A DNA stretch of 64,000 bases from Bacteroidota bacterium (GTDB lineage: Bacteria; Bacteroidota; Bacteroidia; JAHEXY01). The notes beneath the pieces were generated by a model. That model worked only from the letters and a program-made list of their open reading frames with translations. It made no database searches and was not told the DNA's origin. Position numbers and translations under genes: made by a program. Of this stretch, positions 46,615 to 55,739 are shown one piece after another. The stretch's first letter is position 1. Each line of letters opens with the position of its first letter. The stretch spans positions 1 to 64,000 of the forward strand of contig JAHEXY010000014.1 in the NCBI GenBank assembly GCA_023251875.1, written 5' to 3'.

Positions 46615-47489
46615 GATACATCTATTTAATCAGTATTCTTTTATTGACAACATCAATAGTTCCTTATAAAAATATAATAATTCCCAAGTATGATGCAGCC
46701 TATGTTGAGGTATCATCTGTTCAATATAAAAATGAACAGTACAATGTAATTTGTATGAAGAGGAAAGATGAAAAAATAAAAGTTAAATATTTTGCTGCAG
46801 CCGACTTTAATGGCAATAATGTTTATAAAAGGTACGGAAATTGGTCAGCCGGAAAAAATATTGTTTTAGTTAGTAGTGGAACCTATATGGATAATAATTA
46901 TAATCCTGTAGGATTAGCAATAGATAATGGCATTTGTGTTAATAAAACATTATCTAATGATTTTGATGGGCTAGTAATTGTTTATGCTACGGGAGGTATG
47001 GTTGCTTCTAATTTAAAGGATGGAGATTTAACGGTTAAAGGAGGCAATGTTGACAATAATAAAAAATTGGATATTAGAGGTTCTGCATGGGATTTTCAAA
47101 CATTTATTAAATGGGCGCAAGATCAAGAAGCAACGGTTTTTCAAACACACTTATTGGTGTATAAAAACGGATTAAAAATATCTGGAATAAACTCCTCAGT
47201 AAAGACAGCCGAAAGAAGATTTTTAGCTGTGTGTAAAGATGATAGTGGTAATATCATTCATGTAATCGTAAATCGTCCTGATCATACCACTTTATATGAA
47301 GGGGCAAAAAACACATTAGACTTTTTAAATAATTATAAGGACATGGAGGTGATTTTTATGATAAATTTGGACACCGGCTACCAAGATGTTTTTCAATTTT
47401 ATAATAAAGATGGTACTATAAATAGCACCATAAAGGGGCAAAAAGATTTAAGCACTGCAATAAATTTACTTGCATATTATTTTGAATAA
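46611..47489 (+). CDS. DUF2233/phosphodiester glycosidase-like protein, diverged
   Basis: 292 residues with a signal peptide-like start. The core resembles the DUF2233 (NAGPA-like) family: IVLVSSGTYMDNNYNPVGLA corresponds to the NAG-x-[FY]..P.G strand and INLDTGYQDVFQFY to the terminal LDGG.S motif. The expected QSGP and IRSGVG motifs are not found, and NAG is SG here, so activity on phosphodiester-linked sugars is doubtful. It is the first of three related genes in this run (46611, 49166 and 50423). Confidence 0.6.
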   Translation: MRYIYLISILLLTTSIVPYKNIIIPKYDAAYVEVSSVQYKNEQYNVICMKRKDEKIKVKYFAAADFNGNNVYKRYGNWSAGKNIVLVSSGTYMDNNYNPVGLAIDNGICVNKTLSNDFDGLVIVYATGGMVASNLKDGDLTVKGGNVDNNKKLDIRGSAWDFQTFIKWAQDQEATVFQTHLLVYKNGLKISGINSSVKTAERRFLAVCKDDSGNIIHVIVNRPDHTTLYEGAKNTLDFLNNYKDMEVIFMINLDTGYQDVFQFYNKDGTINSTIKGQKDLSTAINLLAYYFE

Positions 47490-47503
47490 AGAACAAGACA
47501 TAA

Positions 47504-49162
47504 ATGAAGCTTCTTATAAAATTTACACTTCTTTTCTTTTTTATTAGTAGCACTTTATATTGCCAAAATGTAATTGCTTACTATCCATTTGATAATAATG
47601 CCAATGACGTAAGTGGGAACAATAATAATGGAGTAATATATGGCGGAGTAAAATCAACAACTGATAGATTTGGCAATCCTTGCGGAGCATTACATTTTAA
47701 CGGCATAGATGCTTTTATAGAAGTTCCTAATTCAAAAACCTTACAACTTCCCCAAAATAAGATATCTATAAGTTGTTGGTTTAAACTAGAAAATAATTTA
47801 ACCTCAAATGGAGATAAATGGTTAACGCTACTCTGTAAAGGCAATGATGCTTTAGAAACACAAAACAATCCACAATACAGATTACAGGTTTTGCAATCAT
47901 TAAGCCAAAGCACCATTTCTATTAGTACCGATTTTACTGAGTACGATTATAATTATCAAAATAACAGTATTGAAATGGGTGCTTGGAATTTTTATGCTTT
48001 GGTTTATGATGGCAGTTTTGTAAGAACATATTTAAACAATAAAAAAGTATGGGAATTTGCATACAATAAAAATTTTGAACCTAATGATTTGCCACTCTTA
48101 ATTGGGAAAGATGTACCAGGTGCTACAGAATTTTATTTAGGAGCATTAGATGAATTACGAATTTACAATTCAACCTTAACCGAAACAGAAATAAATAATC
48201 TATTTAATGATAAAACCGGAGTTTATTTTGATAATGAGTTTTCATTAGAATGTTCTGATAATATGTATTTATATTCTGAAAAAAATAATTGTGGCAGACA
48301 AGTTATATACTCACTCCCATCATTAAAACTCCTTTGTGGTGGAGATGTTACCATGAAACAAATTGAAGGATTGCAAAGTGGTTCTTTTTTTTCTGTTGGT
48401 ACTACTACAATAGCCTACTTAGCAGAAGGCGCAACAAGTTTTAAGCAAGCCTGTAGTTTTAATATAACAATAAGTGATACTATTTCTCCAAAGTTGATTT
48501 GCCCTTCAGATACAATTGTTTATTTACAGAACAAAGAAACTAAAACCAAAGTTTATTATTCGCTTCCTAAGGCAATTGATAATTGCAGTATAGATTCAAT
48601 ATACTTAACAAGTGGTATAAAAAGCGGAGAAGATTTCCCACTTGGTTTAACAAAAAATATTTTTAAAGCGGTAGATAATTATGGCAATGAATCATTATGC
48701 TCGTTTTCTGTAAATGTAAGCCCCATGGTAGTTACCGATAAAAAAAATAATTTAACGAATAGTTCAATAGATACTTCTCTTACGGATTCTATTATTTATT
48801 CTCATGAGCTTACCTTTAGCAATTGCTTAATTACGGCCGTAATGTATGATAACAGTAAAGAGGACTTTGATACAATTTCAGTATTTTTTAATAATAAGCT
48901 GATTGTAAATAAAGAAATGATCAGATTAAAAGAACATGCTACTATAATGCGTGTTCTTGATTTAAATAAAAATGAAGCGAACAATTTAGTAGTTAAAGCA
49001 TGGAATACTGGTCTTTATTCTCCTAATACATTAGAAATTGAATTTTATGCCGGTGATTTATCTCAATCCCCAAATTTATTAAATAAGAATACGCCTGATA
49101 TGACAAAAATATTACATTCAAAACCAGGATTTGCAGCTGCAATAAAATTATCATGCAATTAA
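47504..49162 (+). CDS. Secreted LamG-HYR domain protein
   Basis: 552 residues with a signal peptide (ending LYCQ). Residues ~20-235 are a laminin-G/concanavalin-like domain (AYYPFDNNANDVSGNNNNG, LHFNGIDAFIEVP and LGALDELRIYNSTLTETEI). A Cys-rich pair of HYR-type modules follows (~245-400, DTISPKLICPSDTIVY and KAIDNCSIDSIYL). The C-terminal ~150 residues form a beta domain resembling carbohydrate/adhesion modules. No T9SS tail seen. Likely surface adhesion or glycan binding. Confidence 0.75.
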   Translation: MKLLIKFTLLFFFISSTLYCQNVIAYYPFDNNANDVSGNNNNGVIYGGVKSTTDRFGNPCGALHFNGIDAFIEVPNSKTLQLPQNKISISCWFKLENNLTSNGDKWLTLLCKGNDALETQNNPQYRLQVLQSLSQSTISISTDFTEYDYNYQNNSIEMGAWNFYALVYDGSFVRTYLNNKKVWEFAYNKNFEPNDLPLLIGKDVPGATEFYLGALDELRIYNSTLTETEINNLFNDKTGVYFDNEFSLECSDNMYLYSEKNNCGRQVIYSLPSLKLLCGGDVTMKQIEGLQSGSFFSVGTTTIAYLAEGATSFKQACSFNITISDTISPKLICPSDTIVYLQNKETKTKVYYSLPKAIDNCSIDSIYLTSGIKSGEDFPLGLTKNIFKAVDNYGNESLCSFSVNVSPMVVTDKKNNLTNSSIDTSLTDSIIYSHELTFSNCLITAVMYDNSKEDFDTISVFFNNKLIVNKEMIRLKEHATIMRVLDLNKNEANNLVVKAWNTGLYSPNTLEIEFYAGDLSQSPNLLNKNTPDMTKILHSKPGFAAAIKLSCN

Positions 49163-49165
49163 AAT

Positions 49166-50410
49166 ATGAGAACTAAAAAAAATATTTATATCATCATTCT
49201 ATTGGCTACTGCATTTGTATTGTCAGTATTTGCTTTTAATATAAATGGCCGCTCAAATAATAATCCATCCGAAAATTATTTATCAAACAGTAATCTACTT
49301 AATGAAACAGATACACTACAAGTTCTGATTGATAAATACGCTAAGTTAGTGCAAGAAGCTGAAGGATGTAGTAAAGAAACAGTAGATATAAGAAGTCAAA
49401 TCAAAAATCATGAGAATCTAATTTTTGATTTAGAAAAAGTGCAGCAAGATTTTAATTCTTTATGTGATAGCATACCCATCAGTAAATTGTCAAAAGAAAA
49501 AATAGATACCTGCCAATTGTATATCAACTATCTTATTAAGGTAAAAAGTATAAATAAAAACTATGATAAATTAGATAAAAAAGTTATCCAAGAAATTAAA
49601 GAACAACTAATCGAACAAAATAAATTATTGAATAGCAAAAAGAATGATAGCATTAAAATATCATACAAACTAAACAAAACTATTTCAGATGTTCAGCAAT
49701 ATACTTCTAGGATTATTGGTAGCAGACATATTGTATGCAATGGAATACCATTTGATCTTTTTGTGGCCGACATAAATGTTCACGAAATAAGAACTCATTT
49801 GAAAAATCCGAAAAGTGGTAAAAATTATTACAACCTACAATCACTAATAAATTCAAATGAATTTATTAATAAAAAGCTCTTAATGGCTACTAATGCAGGT
49901 ATGTATACACAAACCAATGAACCACAAGGCTTATACATTGAAAACTTTAAAAAATTAAAGAACATAGATACGACAGATACGGATAACACTTTAAATTTCT
50001 ATTTAAAGCCCAATGGAGTATTTTATATTGATACTAATGAAACTCTTCATATTTCCACAACAGAAATATTTTATGGTAAATATTATAAACCAAAAATTCC
50101 GGTAAAATATGCTACACAGTCAGGTCCGATGTTGGTGATTGATGGGGAAATTCATAATGAATTTACACAGGGATCTAGTAACAAAAATATTCGAAGTGGG
50201 GTAGGTATTATAAATGATAAAAAAGCTGTATTTATTATTTCGAATGATAGAATCAATTTCTACGATTTTGCTTTATTATATAAAGATATTTTTAACTGTA
50301 AAAATGCATTATATCTGGATGGAGCAATTTCATTAATGTATTTGAAAGATATTGCTCCGCAAGTTACAGGAGGCGAATTCGGCCCATTAATTTCAGTTTC
50401 CGAAAAATAA
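49166..50410 (+). CDS. DUF2233/phosphodiester glycosidase-like membrane-anchored enzyme
   Basis: 414 residues. An N-terminal anchor (residues ~7-25) leads into a coiled-coil stalk (~50-175), then a complete DUF2233 domain: MATNAGMYTQTNEPQGLYIE, TQSGPMLVIDGE, IRSGVGII and LYLDGAISLMYL carry the conserved Asn, Ser-Gly-Pro, Arg and Asp residues. Members of this family (including human NAGPA) cleave sugar-phosphodiester bonds. The actual substrate is unknown, perhaps a cell-surface teichoic-acid-like or glycan phosphodiester. This is the only one of the three paralogues here with all motifs, so it is the likely active copy. Confidence 0.75.
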   Translation: MRTKKNIYIIILLATAFVLSVFAFNINGRSNNNPSENYLSNSNLLNETDTLQVLIDKYAKLVQEAEGCSKETVDIRSQIKNHENLIFDLEKVQQDFNSLCDSIPISKLSKEKIDTCQLYINYLIKVKSINKNYDKLDKKVIQEIKEQLIEQNKLLNSKKNDSIKISYKLNKTISDVQQYTSRIIGSRHIVCNGIPFDLFVADINVHEIRTHLKNPKSGKNYYNLQSLINSNEFINKKLLMATNAGMYTQTNEPQGLYIENFKKLKNIDTTDTDNTLNFYLKPNGVFYIDTNETLHISTTEIFYGKYYKPKIPVKYATQSGPMLVIDGEIHNEFTQGSSNKNIRSGVGIINDKKAVFIISNDRINFYDFALLYKDIFNCKNALYLDGAISLMYLKDIAPQVTGGEFGPLISVSEK

Positions 50411-50422
50411 ATATGAATTAAT

Positions 50423-51169
50423 ATGAAAATAAAATTTCCTTTCTTTCTGTTTTTATTCGTTGTTAATTCAATATTGCTTTCTGCTCAAATAACTACTTAC
50501 ACAAACTTTAAATTTAATGAAGATTCATTTGATGTTTTTATAGTCAAAATAGATACGGCATCCTTAAAAAGATTCAACATAATAGAAAACAAAGAATTAT
50601 TTAAAAACTCTGAATTTACCTCAAGCATTTCAAAAGGAACATCACTTTTTTCCATTAATGCAAGCATTAATGATTCGGGTTGTAATCCAATAGGGTATTG
50701 CGTAAGAAATTTTAAAGAAACCTCAGCGGTTAATCTGAAGAATGGCAACGGAAATTTTTATTTAAAGCCGAATGGTGCATTATTAATCATGGAAAAAAGT
50801 GCAGTTATTTGCGAAGCTTCAAAAATTAAAAATTACAATAGCATACGATTAGGCATACAGTCAGGGCCAATGTTAATATTAAATGGAGTTATAAATTCCA
50901 ATTTTAATGCAAGCTCCACTAATAAAAATATACGAAGTGGTGTTGGATTTTTTACCAATGATAAAAAGGAAAGTTTTTTAATTTTTAGCACATCAGTAAA
51001 TCCAATAAGCTTTTATACTTTTTCATTATTCTTTAATAAGAAATTTAATTGCGCAAATGCATTATGTTTGGAAAGTGTGAATTGTTCAATGAATTTGCCA
51101 TACTTAAATAGTAGCTCATCAAAAGCAGCGAATGTAATTTGTAATTATATTGTTTATCATATAAATTAA
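50423..51169 (+). CDS. DUF2233-like protein with eroded active site
   Basis: 248 residues with a signal peptide (ending LLSAQ). It keeps QSGPMLILNG and NIRSGVGFF, but the NAG motif reads SINASI, and the usual LDGG.S near the C-terminus is CLESVNCSM (Asp and Gly lost). It is otherwise alignable with the 49166 protein over its length, minus the coiled coil. Probably a non-catalytic partner or decoy. End of the co-directional run. Confidence 0.65.
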   Translation: MKIKFPFFLFLFVVNSILLSAQITTYTNFKFNEDSFDVFIVKIDTASLKRFNIIENKELFKNSEFTSSISKGTSLFSINASINDSGCNPIGYCVRNFKETSAVNLKNGNGNFYLKPNGALLIMEKSAVICEASKIKNYNSIRLGIQSGPMLILNGVINSNFNASSTNKNIRSGVGFFTNDKKESFLIFSTSVNPISFYTFSLFFNKKFNCANALCLESVNCSMNLPYLNSSSSKAANVICNYIVYHIN

Positions 51170-51182
51170 AGTACCCTGATAT

Positions 51183-51677
51183 TCACTTACTTTTATTTTC
51201 TAAATAATATTTCAATAAAATCGGATTATGACAATATTTTAAATCCTGCTCATTAATGTGCTTCTTAATAAAATCATTATCAATAGGTATTCCGTAATAA
51301 TAAAAGTATTTATCAGGTGGATTAGCAAAATTAGACGAGTTTTCTATCCACGTTACATCAATCACTTTATCATCTTTAATATTAAATCCATGATGAATGC
51401 ATGTTTTAAATACAGGGCCATACATCAAACCTTCAGAATATTGAATATTATTATTTAGACTTATCAATTGAGCATTATAAAAGCAATTCTGAGCGGCATG
51501 GTTTTTAATCGTTAAATATTTAGGAATTTCTTTTTCCACACTAGTCAAAAATAATCCATGCTTGCAAGTTATAAACCAATCAATAAAAGCAGGTGTAACT
51601 TCAAAATTCCATAAAGTAGAATCGTCAAATAATTCTTTGGATGCTAAATTCTTCTTAAAATCTTCTAGATAGCCCAT
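51183..51677 (-). CDS. Hypothetical protein
   Basis: 164 residues with no signal, no membrane segment and no motif I can name. VTPAFIDWFITCKHGLFLTS and KVIDVTWIENSSNFANPPDK look like a compact cytoplasmic domain. It converges on the secreted-protein run, 14 bases away, and lies left of the cyclase-like gene in the same orientation. Confidence 0.5.
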   Translation of the reverse strand: MGYLEDFKKNLASKELFDDSTLWNFEVTPAFIDWFITCKHGLFLTSVEKEIPKYLTIKNHAAQNCFYNAQLISLNNNIQYSEGLMYGPVFKTCIHHGFNIKDDKVIDVTWIENSSNFANPPDKYFYYYGIPIDNDFIKKHINEQDLKYCHNPILLKYYLENKSK

Positions 51678-51824
51678 ACGTGAAATTGTTAAGCAATAAA
51701 ATAAATGGATTCAATTTTGGAAATTATTATATCTGCCTTATGTTGTTCAATCATAAACTCTGATCTAATTCGATAATTTAAATTTAAAATATTTTCAAAT
51801 TTTCTGTAATGACAAATGCTATTC

Positions 51825-52592
51825 CTATTGTTCTCTTGCAATAAACCTAAGTGTGTTTAATATTTTCAATTCTACACTCAAATCATTTGTATTTTTATTA
51901 TGCATAGAGAAAGCATCTCTAATTCTCTTTTCATCAGGAAGTGTTCTATTTACTGCAGGCCATTCAAGTACATATTCATCTTTTATTATTCCGGTCTTAT
52001 ATGGCACTTTATATTTGCAAATCAATTTTTTTTCAACTAAATATTCTATACTTGGAAGATATTTTACCTTGTTTTTCATTTCTTCGTACTGTTTGATATA
52101 AGCTTTTATTGCAGTTGCATCTACAGTACAACCAGCCCATTCTTGTTTCGATTCCTGAATGTATGCATCAACTATACCTTTTCCAATTAATGCCTGTTGT
52201 GTAACATCTGTTTTTATTCCCATCTGCCTTTTTAAAAATGTCATTTCCCCTCTTACTATCGCACCACGCATGGGAAATCCAGCTAATGTACAGTGATTAA
52301 TAACGTTTCTTACTGTTACGATTAGATTAATAAAACTTTGCATAGAATCATCATCAGTCCATAGAATTACACTATCTGAAATATTAATTGAATTGACGAG
52401 AGCATGATTTAAATCAGGAACGGCAAGTTCCTTGCCAGAGTTTTCTATAATATTGTATTTTCCTTGTGAGAGACTTAATTCTATGGAAATTGAAAAAAGA
52501 TTTTGGAATTTTTTAATCAAAGTTTCATGATCATTGTTTAAAACTAATTCTTTAAAGCCTAATATATCTATATATGCGATGAATTTGTTCAT
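51825..52592 (-). CDS. Nucleotide-cyclase-like domain protein
   Basis: About 255 residues from the ATG at 52592 (MNKFIAYIDILGFKEL). A longer in-frame start at 52700 would add 36 unsupported residues. FIAYIDILGFKELV matches the first metal-binding strand of class III nucleotidyl cyclases, SINISDSVILWTDD the second Asp region, and FPMRGAIVRGEMTF the following strand; the fold looks cyclase-like. Proteins of this kind are often in defence neighbourhoods, and class III cyclases produce signals in Pycsar. Whether this one makes a cyclic nucleotide is not shown, and no effector gene is next to it. The inverted-repeat island begins about 160 bases to its right. Confidence 0.55.
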   Translation of the reverse strand: MNKFIAYIDILGFKELVLNNDHETLIKKFQNLFSISIELSLSQGKYNIIENSGKELAVPDLNHALVNSINISDSVILWTDDDSMQSFINLIVTVRNVINHCTLAGFPMRGAIVRGEMTFLKRQMGIKTDVTQQALIGKGIVDAYIQESKQEWAGCTVDATAIKAYIKQYEEMKNKVKYLPSIEYLVEKKLICKYKVPYKTGIIKDEYVLEWPAVNRTLPDEKRIRDAFSMHNKNTNDLSVELKILNTLRFIAREQ

Positions 52593-53158
52593 AATTGTAC
52601 ACAATGACTTTAGCTGATTTTTTTGTGAAGATAGGATAGATTTTACAATCGATAAAAATGTAAAATCAAATACTTTATTCTTTTCATTGGCTGTTTTCAT
52701 GAAATCATAATTTGCTTCTTTGATTAATATATTCCAACCTCACAATGCCAAATGCAGGTAAAGCGGTGTTCATTCCAGCCCAGCAAGCAAAAAATTCGCC
52801 AAGCCATTGTAGCACATTTTTATTATATGTTTATTTTTTAAGGTATAAAAAAGAGCTACAATGCCCTTCGGGTTGCCCAGCCAACACACAAGCTAAAAGG
52901 GCAAGCTTGTCATATTTTGTTGCTTTTGCAGGGCTTTCATTCACGGCAGCCTCTTTGTCCTGCAAGCACCTTCACTCATTCCCTTCACTTCAGCCGGCAA
53001 AGCCTGGCTTTCGTTTCGGTTCATTCGTTCAGTCGCTTGCAGTCCATCGGCTGCCCATATTAGGCTCGCCTGCTTTGTCGTTCGGGCTTCGGTCAAAAAA
53101 CATGGAATAATTTGATTTTTAAATTGTATGTTTTTTGCCCTCGTGTAGTTCACTTTAC

Positions 53159-53201
53159 TGTGCCGATCTGTTGGTATAAATGGATTTTATTATTTGGCAC
53201 A
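53159..53201. repeat. Left-arm copy of the TGTGCC hairpin
   Basis: TGTGCCGA..TTGG, then TATAAATGGATTTTATTATT, then TTGGCACA forms an imperfect hairpin. It corresponds to 60361-60403 in the right arm. See the finding on the variable hairpins. Confidence 0.6.
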
Positions 53202-53464
53202 TTAAAGCTCCTACATAGTTTGCATACGCCCTCATTTCATTACGTTTCGCGAAAAGCTTCACTTCATTCCATTCCGGGCTTTTATGCTGCACACCCTCAC
53301 TCCACTCGCAGGAGGCTCGCTGCACAATGGCTGCAAACCGTTTCATTTCGTTACGCTGAAGCTTCACTTCATTACACTATTTGCATCCATTTTCCCACGT
53401 TTGCTCATATCTTTGCAAAAGATGATATTTTAGATTATCGTATTTTATTAAAACAACAATTTTT

Positions 53465-53640
53465 ATGAGCTTAAGCAGAAAAGTAATCGGTACGCTGGCT
53501 AGACAAGTTTATTAAACTATGTTGACCTTGAGGCATCCCTTTTCTGTTTTTTCTTTCAAGTCTGAACAGTACTTAAAGATATAGAGCATCTATAATCTTG
53601 AATAATTATGAGCAAAGACAGTAAAAGAAATTAAGCTGAT
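53465..53640 (+). ncRNA. Predicted IS110 bridge RNA
   Basis: Inside the 256-bp leader, four short stretches fit target and donor guides. CAAGTTTATT (53504) agrees with the left target CACGTTTGCT at 7 of 10 positions plus a G:U-type pair. CCTTGAG (53526) is the exact complement of the empty-site sequence CTCAAGG. CAGTACTT (53567) matches the right IS end CAGTACCT at 7 of 8, and AAAGATAT (53575) is the exact complement of ATATCTTT at the left end. In both left guides the core CT is read by TT. Ends of the RNA are only approximate. Confidence 0.55.
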
Positions 53641-53661
53641 AGAATATAAAAAAAAGAAAAC

Positions 53662-54870
53662 ATGAAACATGGAAAGTATGGCTGTGGAATTGACATGGCT
53701 AAAGAAAAATTCGATGCCTGCTTAGGACTATTCGATATTAATCAAGGGTTTACCAAAGTAAGTGTTAAGCAATTTCCAAACACATCAAAAGGCTATCTTG
53801 AATATTTGGAATGGATTAAAAAACAATGCAAATATTCTTTGCCCGTTTTTCATTTGATGGAAGCCACTGGAATTTATTATGAAAATCTTGCTTTTTACTT
53901 GTATAAAAAGAAAGAATCCGTTTCGGTTATACTTCCAAACAAAGCCAAGAAGTACAAAGAGTCCTTAGGTTTTAAAACCAAGACCGATGGTGTAGATGCG
54001 TTAGCACTTAGCCGAATGGTTTGTGAACAAGTGCTGACTCTTTGGCAAGCGGCCCATCCAAATCTGTACAAATTATGCTTATTTACTAGACAGTTAGAAA
54101 ACGTTGTGGTACAAACTGGTTCCGTCAACAACCAACTTGAAGCTCTTTCGTTCAGCATGTATCCAAACAAACATCTCGAGAAATTACTTAAACAACAAAT
54201 CATTTTTTTTGATAAACAAAGAGAGGAACTGCTAGAAACAATTATCAAAATAACGGAGGAAGATGAAGAATTGAAAAGAAAATTTGCCAACATATTAAAA
54301 ATAAAAGGTCTTGGATTACAAGCTATCGCCACAATAATAGCAGAAACCAATGGCTTTGAATTGGTTGAGAATATATCCCAATTGGTAAGTTATGTAGGTT
54401 ATGATGTAGTAGAAAATCAGTCAGGTAATCACGTAGGCAAAACAAAAATATCAAAAAAAGGAAACAGTAGAATTAGAAGATGTTTACATTTTCCAGCACT
54501 CAATGTTGTGCGCTTTAAAGTAAAACCATTTGTGCAATTGTATGAAAGGGTTTACAAAACAAGTAATATTAAAATGAAAGGTTATACTGCAGTTCAAAAA
54601 AAACTACTGGTGATGATATATACCCTATGGAAAAAAGATGAAGTTTTTAATGAAAATCACTATCAAGATAAAATATCCAGAGATGATGAGAAGGAGCCTT
54701 CTTTCGTCTCTGCTTCGAAGAAGCAGCATAAAATATCCAATGATAACGATAAAAAAAACTCTTTCATCTCTGATTTACAGAAGAAGCAAAAAAAAGTAGC
54801 TCCGGTAAAAACCGAAGCTACACAAGATAAACATCCATCGAAGAATCGAAGTATGCCTTCTTTCGTCTGA
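53662..54870 (+). CDS. IS110-family transposase (bridge-RNA-type recombinase)
   Basis: 402 residues. The N-terminal RuvC-like DEDD domain has GIDMAKEKFDACL (first Asp), LMEATGIYYENL (Glu) and KTDGVDALALSRM (later Asp). The C-terminal domain has KIKGLGLQAIATIIAETNG, then YDVVENQSGNHVGK, and KKGNSRIRRCL with the catalytic serine. This is the DEDD plus serine architecture of IS110 recombinases. After ~residue 330 the tail is a low-complexity Lys/Asp/Ser stretch (SASKKQHKISNDNDKKNSF), longer than usual, with a GTAGCTCCGGT hairpin in the DNA. It inserted in one arm of the inverted repeat. Confidence 0.9.
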   Translation: MKHGKYGCGIDMAKEKFDACLGLFDINQGFTKVSVKQFPNTSKGYLEYLEWIKKQCKYSLPVFHLMEATGIYYENLAFYLYKKKESVSVILPNKAKKYKESLGFKTKTDGVDALALSRMVCEQVLTLWQAAHPNLYKLCLFTRQLENVVVQTGSVNNQLEALSFSMYPNKHLEKLLKQQIIFFDKQREELLETIIKITEEDEELKRKFANILKIKGLGLQAIATIIAETNGFELVENISQLVSYVGYDVVENQSGNHVGKTKISKKGNSRIRRCLHFPALNVVRFKVKPFVQLYERVYKTSNIKMKGYTAVQKKLLVMIYTLWKKDEVFNENHYQDKISRDDEKEPSFVSASKKQHKISNDNDKKNSFISDLQKKQKKVAPVKTEATQDKHPSKNRSMPSFV

Positions 54871-55301
54871 TACAAATATAAATATTTTTGAAATAGTATT
54901 AGGTTTTTAACACAGTACCTCAGGGCTGTTTTACCGCTTACACACATAGCCTATTCTCTCTTCGAAAAGTATTTATCGACAAATCAGGAAAAATAAAAAT
55001 ACAGTATCAAATAAAAAAAATCGCAAAGTTAGTCGGGCTCACACAAGCCCACACACAACGGCTTTCAAGGTCAAGCCCTACGGGTTTTGATAAAAAAATT
55101 TACCTCCCCATCACATCAACATTATTCAACCATTAAATTATGTCATGGATTCAGCTGACTAATTATTATTAAATTTTTTTCTCAAAAACCTTGACAGCCT
55201 TGCATAGCCCGCCAATAAAAAAGCTTTCTTTTTCTTTTTTTTCCTTTTTTTTCTTTCTCTTTTAAAAATGGTTGCGGTGCACAAATTTTAAATCCATCAT
55301 T
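54871..55301. other. Non-coding leader of cassette A (right of the IS)
   Basis: From 54921 this continues the inverted-repeat arm, with shared sequence GGGCTGTTTTACCGCTTAC, then TCGACAAATCAGG, up to the 145-aa gene. The middle (about 55090-55180) is diverged between arms. Just before the gene, TTGACAGCCTTGCATAGCCC (also conserved as AGCATAGCCCGCC in the other arm) and a ~45-base pyrimidine tract (about 55219-55263) are conserved. No CDS in it. Confidence 0.65.
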
Positions 55302-55739
55302 ATGCTTAGATCAAAAATAAAATGCCACACGATTGGCAACAAGTATGAAAAGCCTCATTTCTTTATTTTATCGAAAGGAAGAAATGCAGGGAAACCAATG
55401 GTCGAATATTGCGCCAACTGTTATGTTTTTCTTGCAGATTCTGAAGAAGAAAAATGGCACTATTATAATTTATGTTTTGCCTTATGGCAGGGGAGGTATT
55501 TCATTCCTTTACTCGTAGGTTCTGTAATTGAGTTTATTCGTATAGATGAATTAGCAATTTCTATTCATCATGCAAATATCAATATTTCTCAAGATCTCGA
55601 AACTTATAAGGATTATTTAGATTACTTAAAGAAGCTAAATGAGCAGAGACTTTATTTAAAACAGCAAATTGCTTTAATACATCAGGTGGGGCAAGCATTA
55701 TCCTACAAAATGTTCAAAAGCAAAAAGGCCGCTCATTAA
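55302..55739 (+). CDS. Cassette A: 145-aa DUF6943-like protein
   Basis: I use the ATG at 55302 (MLRSKIKCHTIGNKYEKPHF), since the longer frame begins with TTG and crosses a region of ill-conserved sequence. FFILSKGRNAGKPMVEYCAN, then CYVFLADSEEEKWHYYNLCF form a compact N-terminal domain. The C-terminal third is a coiled coil (YLDYLKKLNEQRLYLKQQIA). It resembles a Bacteroidota family I recall as DUF6943, with no known function. It converges on the small membrane-protein genes, sharing a terminator. The copy at 59793 differs at a handful of residues. Confidence 0.7.
   Translation: MLRSKIKCHTIGNKYEKPHFFILSKGRNAGKPMVEYCANCYVFLADSEEEKWHYYNLCFALWQGRYFIPLLVGSVIEFIRIDELAISIHHANINISQDLETYKDYLDYLKKLNEQRLYLKQQIALIHQVGQALSYKMFKSKKAAH

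Larger units (their letters stand above)
53406..54920 (+). mobile_element. IS110-family insertion element (IS110-group layout)
   Basis: The right arm preserves the uninterrupted sequence GTTTGCTCAAGGCTG. In the left arm this is split: GTTTGCTCA at 53399-53407 and CTCAGGGCTG from 54919. A 1,515-bp element fits between, with CTCA shared at both ends and CT as likely core. It has no terminal inverted repeats of the usual kind. A 256-bp leader precedes the transposase and only 50 bases follow it; a long 5' non-coding end is the layout of the IS110 group, where the bridge RNA lies upstream. Confidence 0.8.

Noticed and set aside
52745-53468. Several open frames of 67-121 codons on both strands, mirrored at 59973-60655
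   Set aside because: They overlap one another on both strands, match only their mirror image in the repeat, start at arbitrary codons and show no domain. The region is a non-coding repeat flank.
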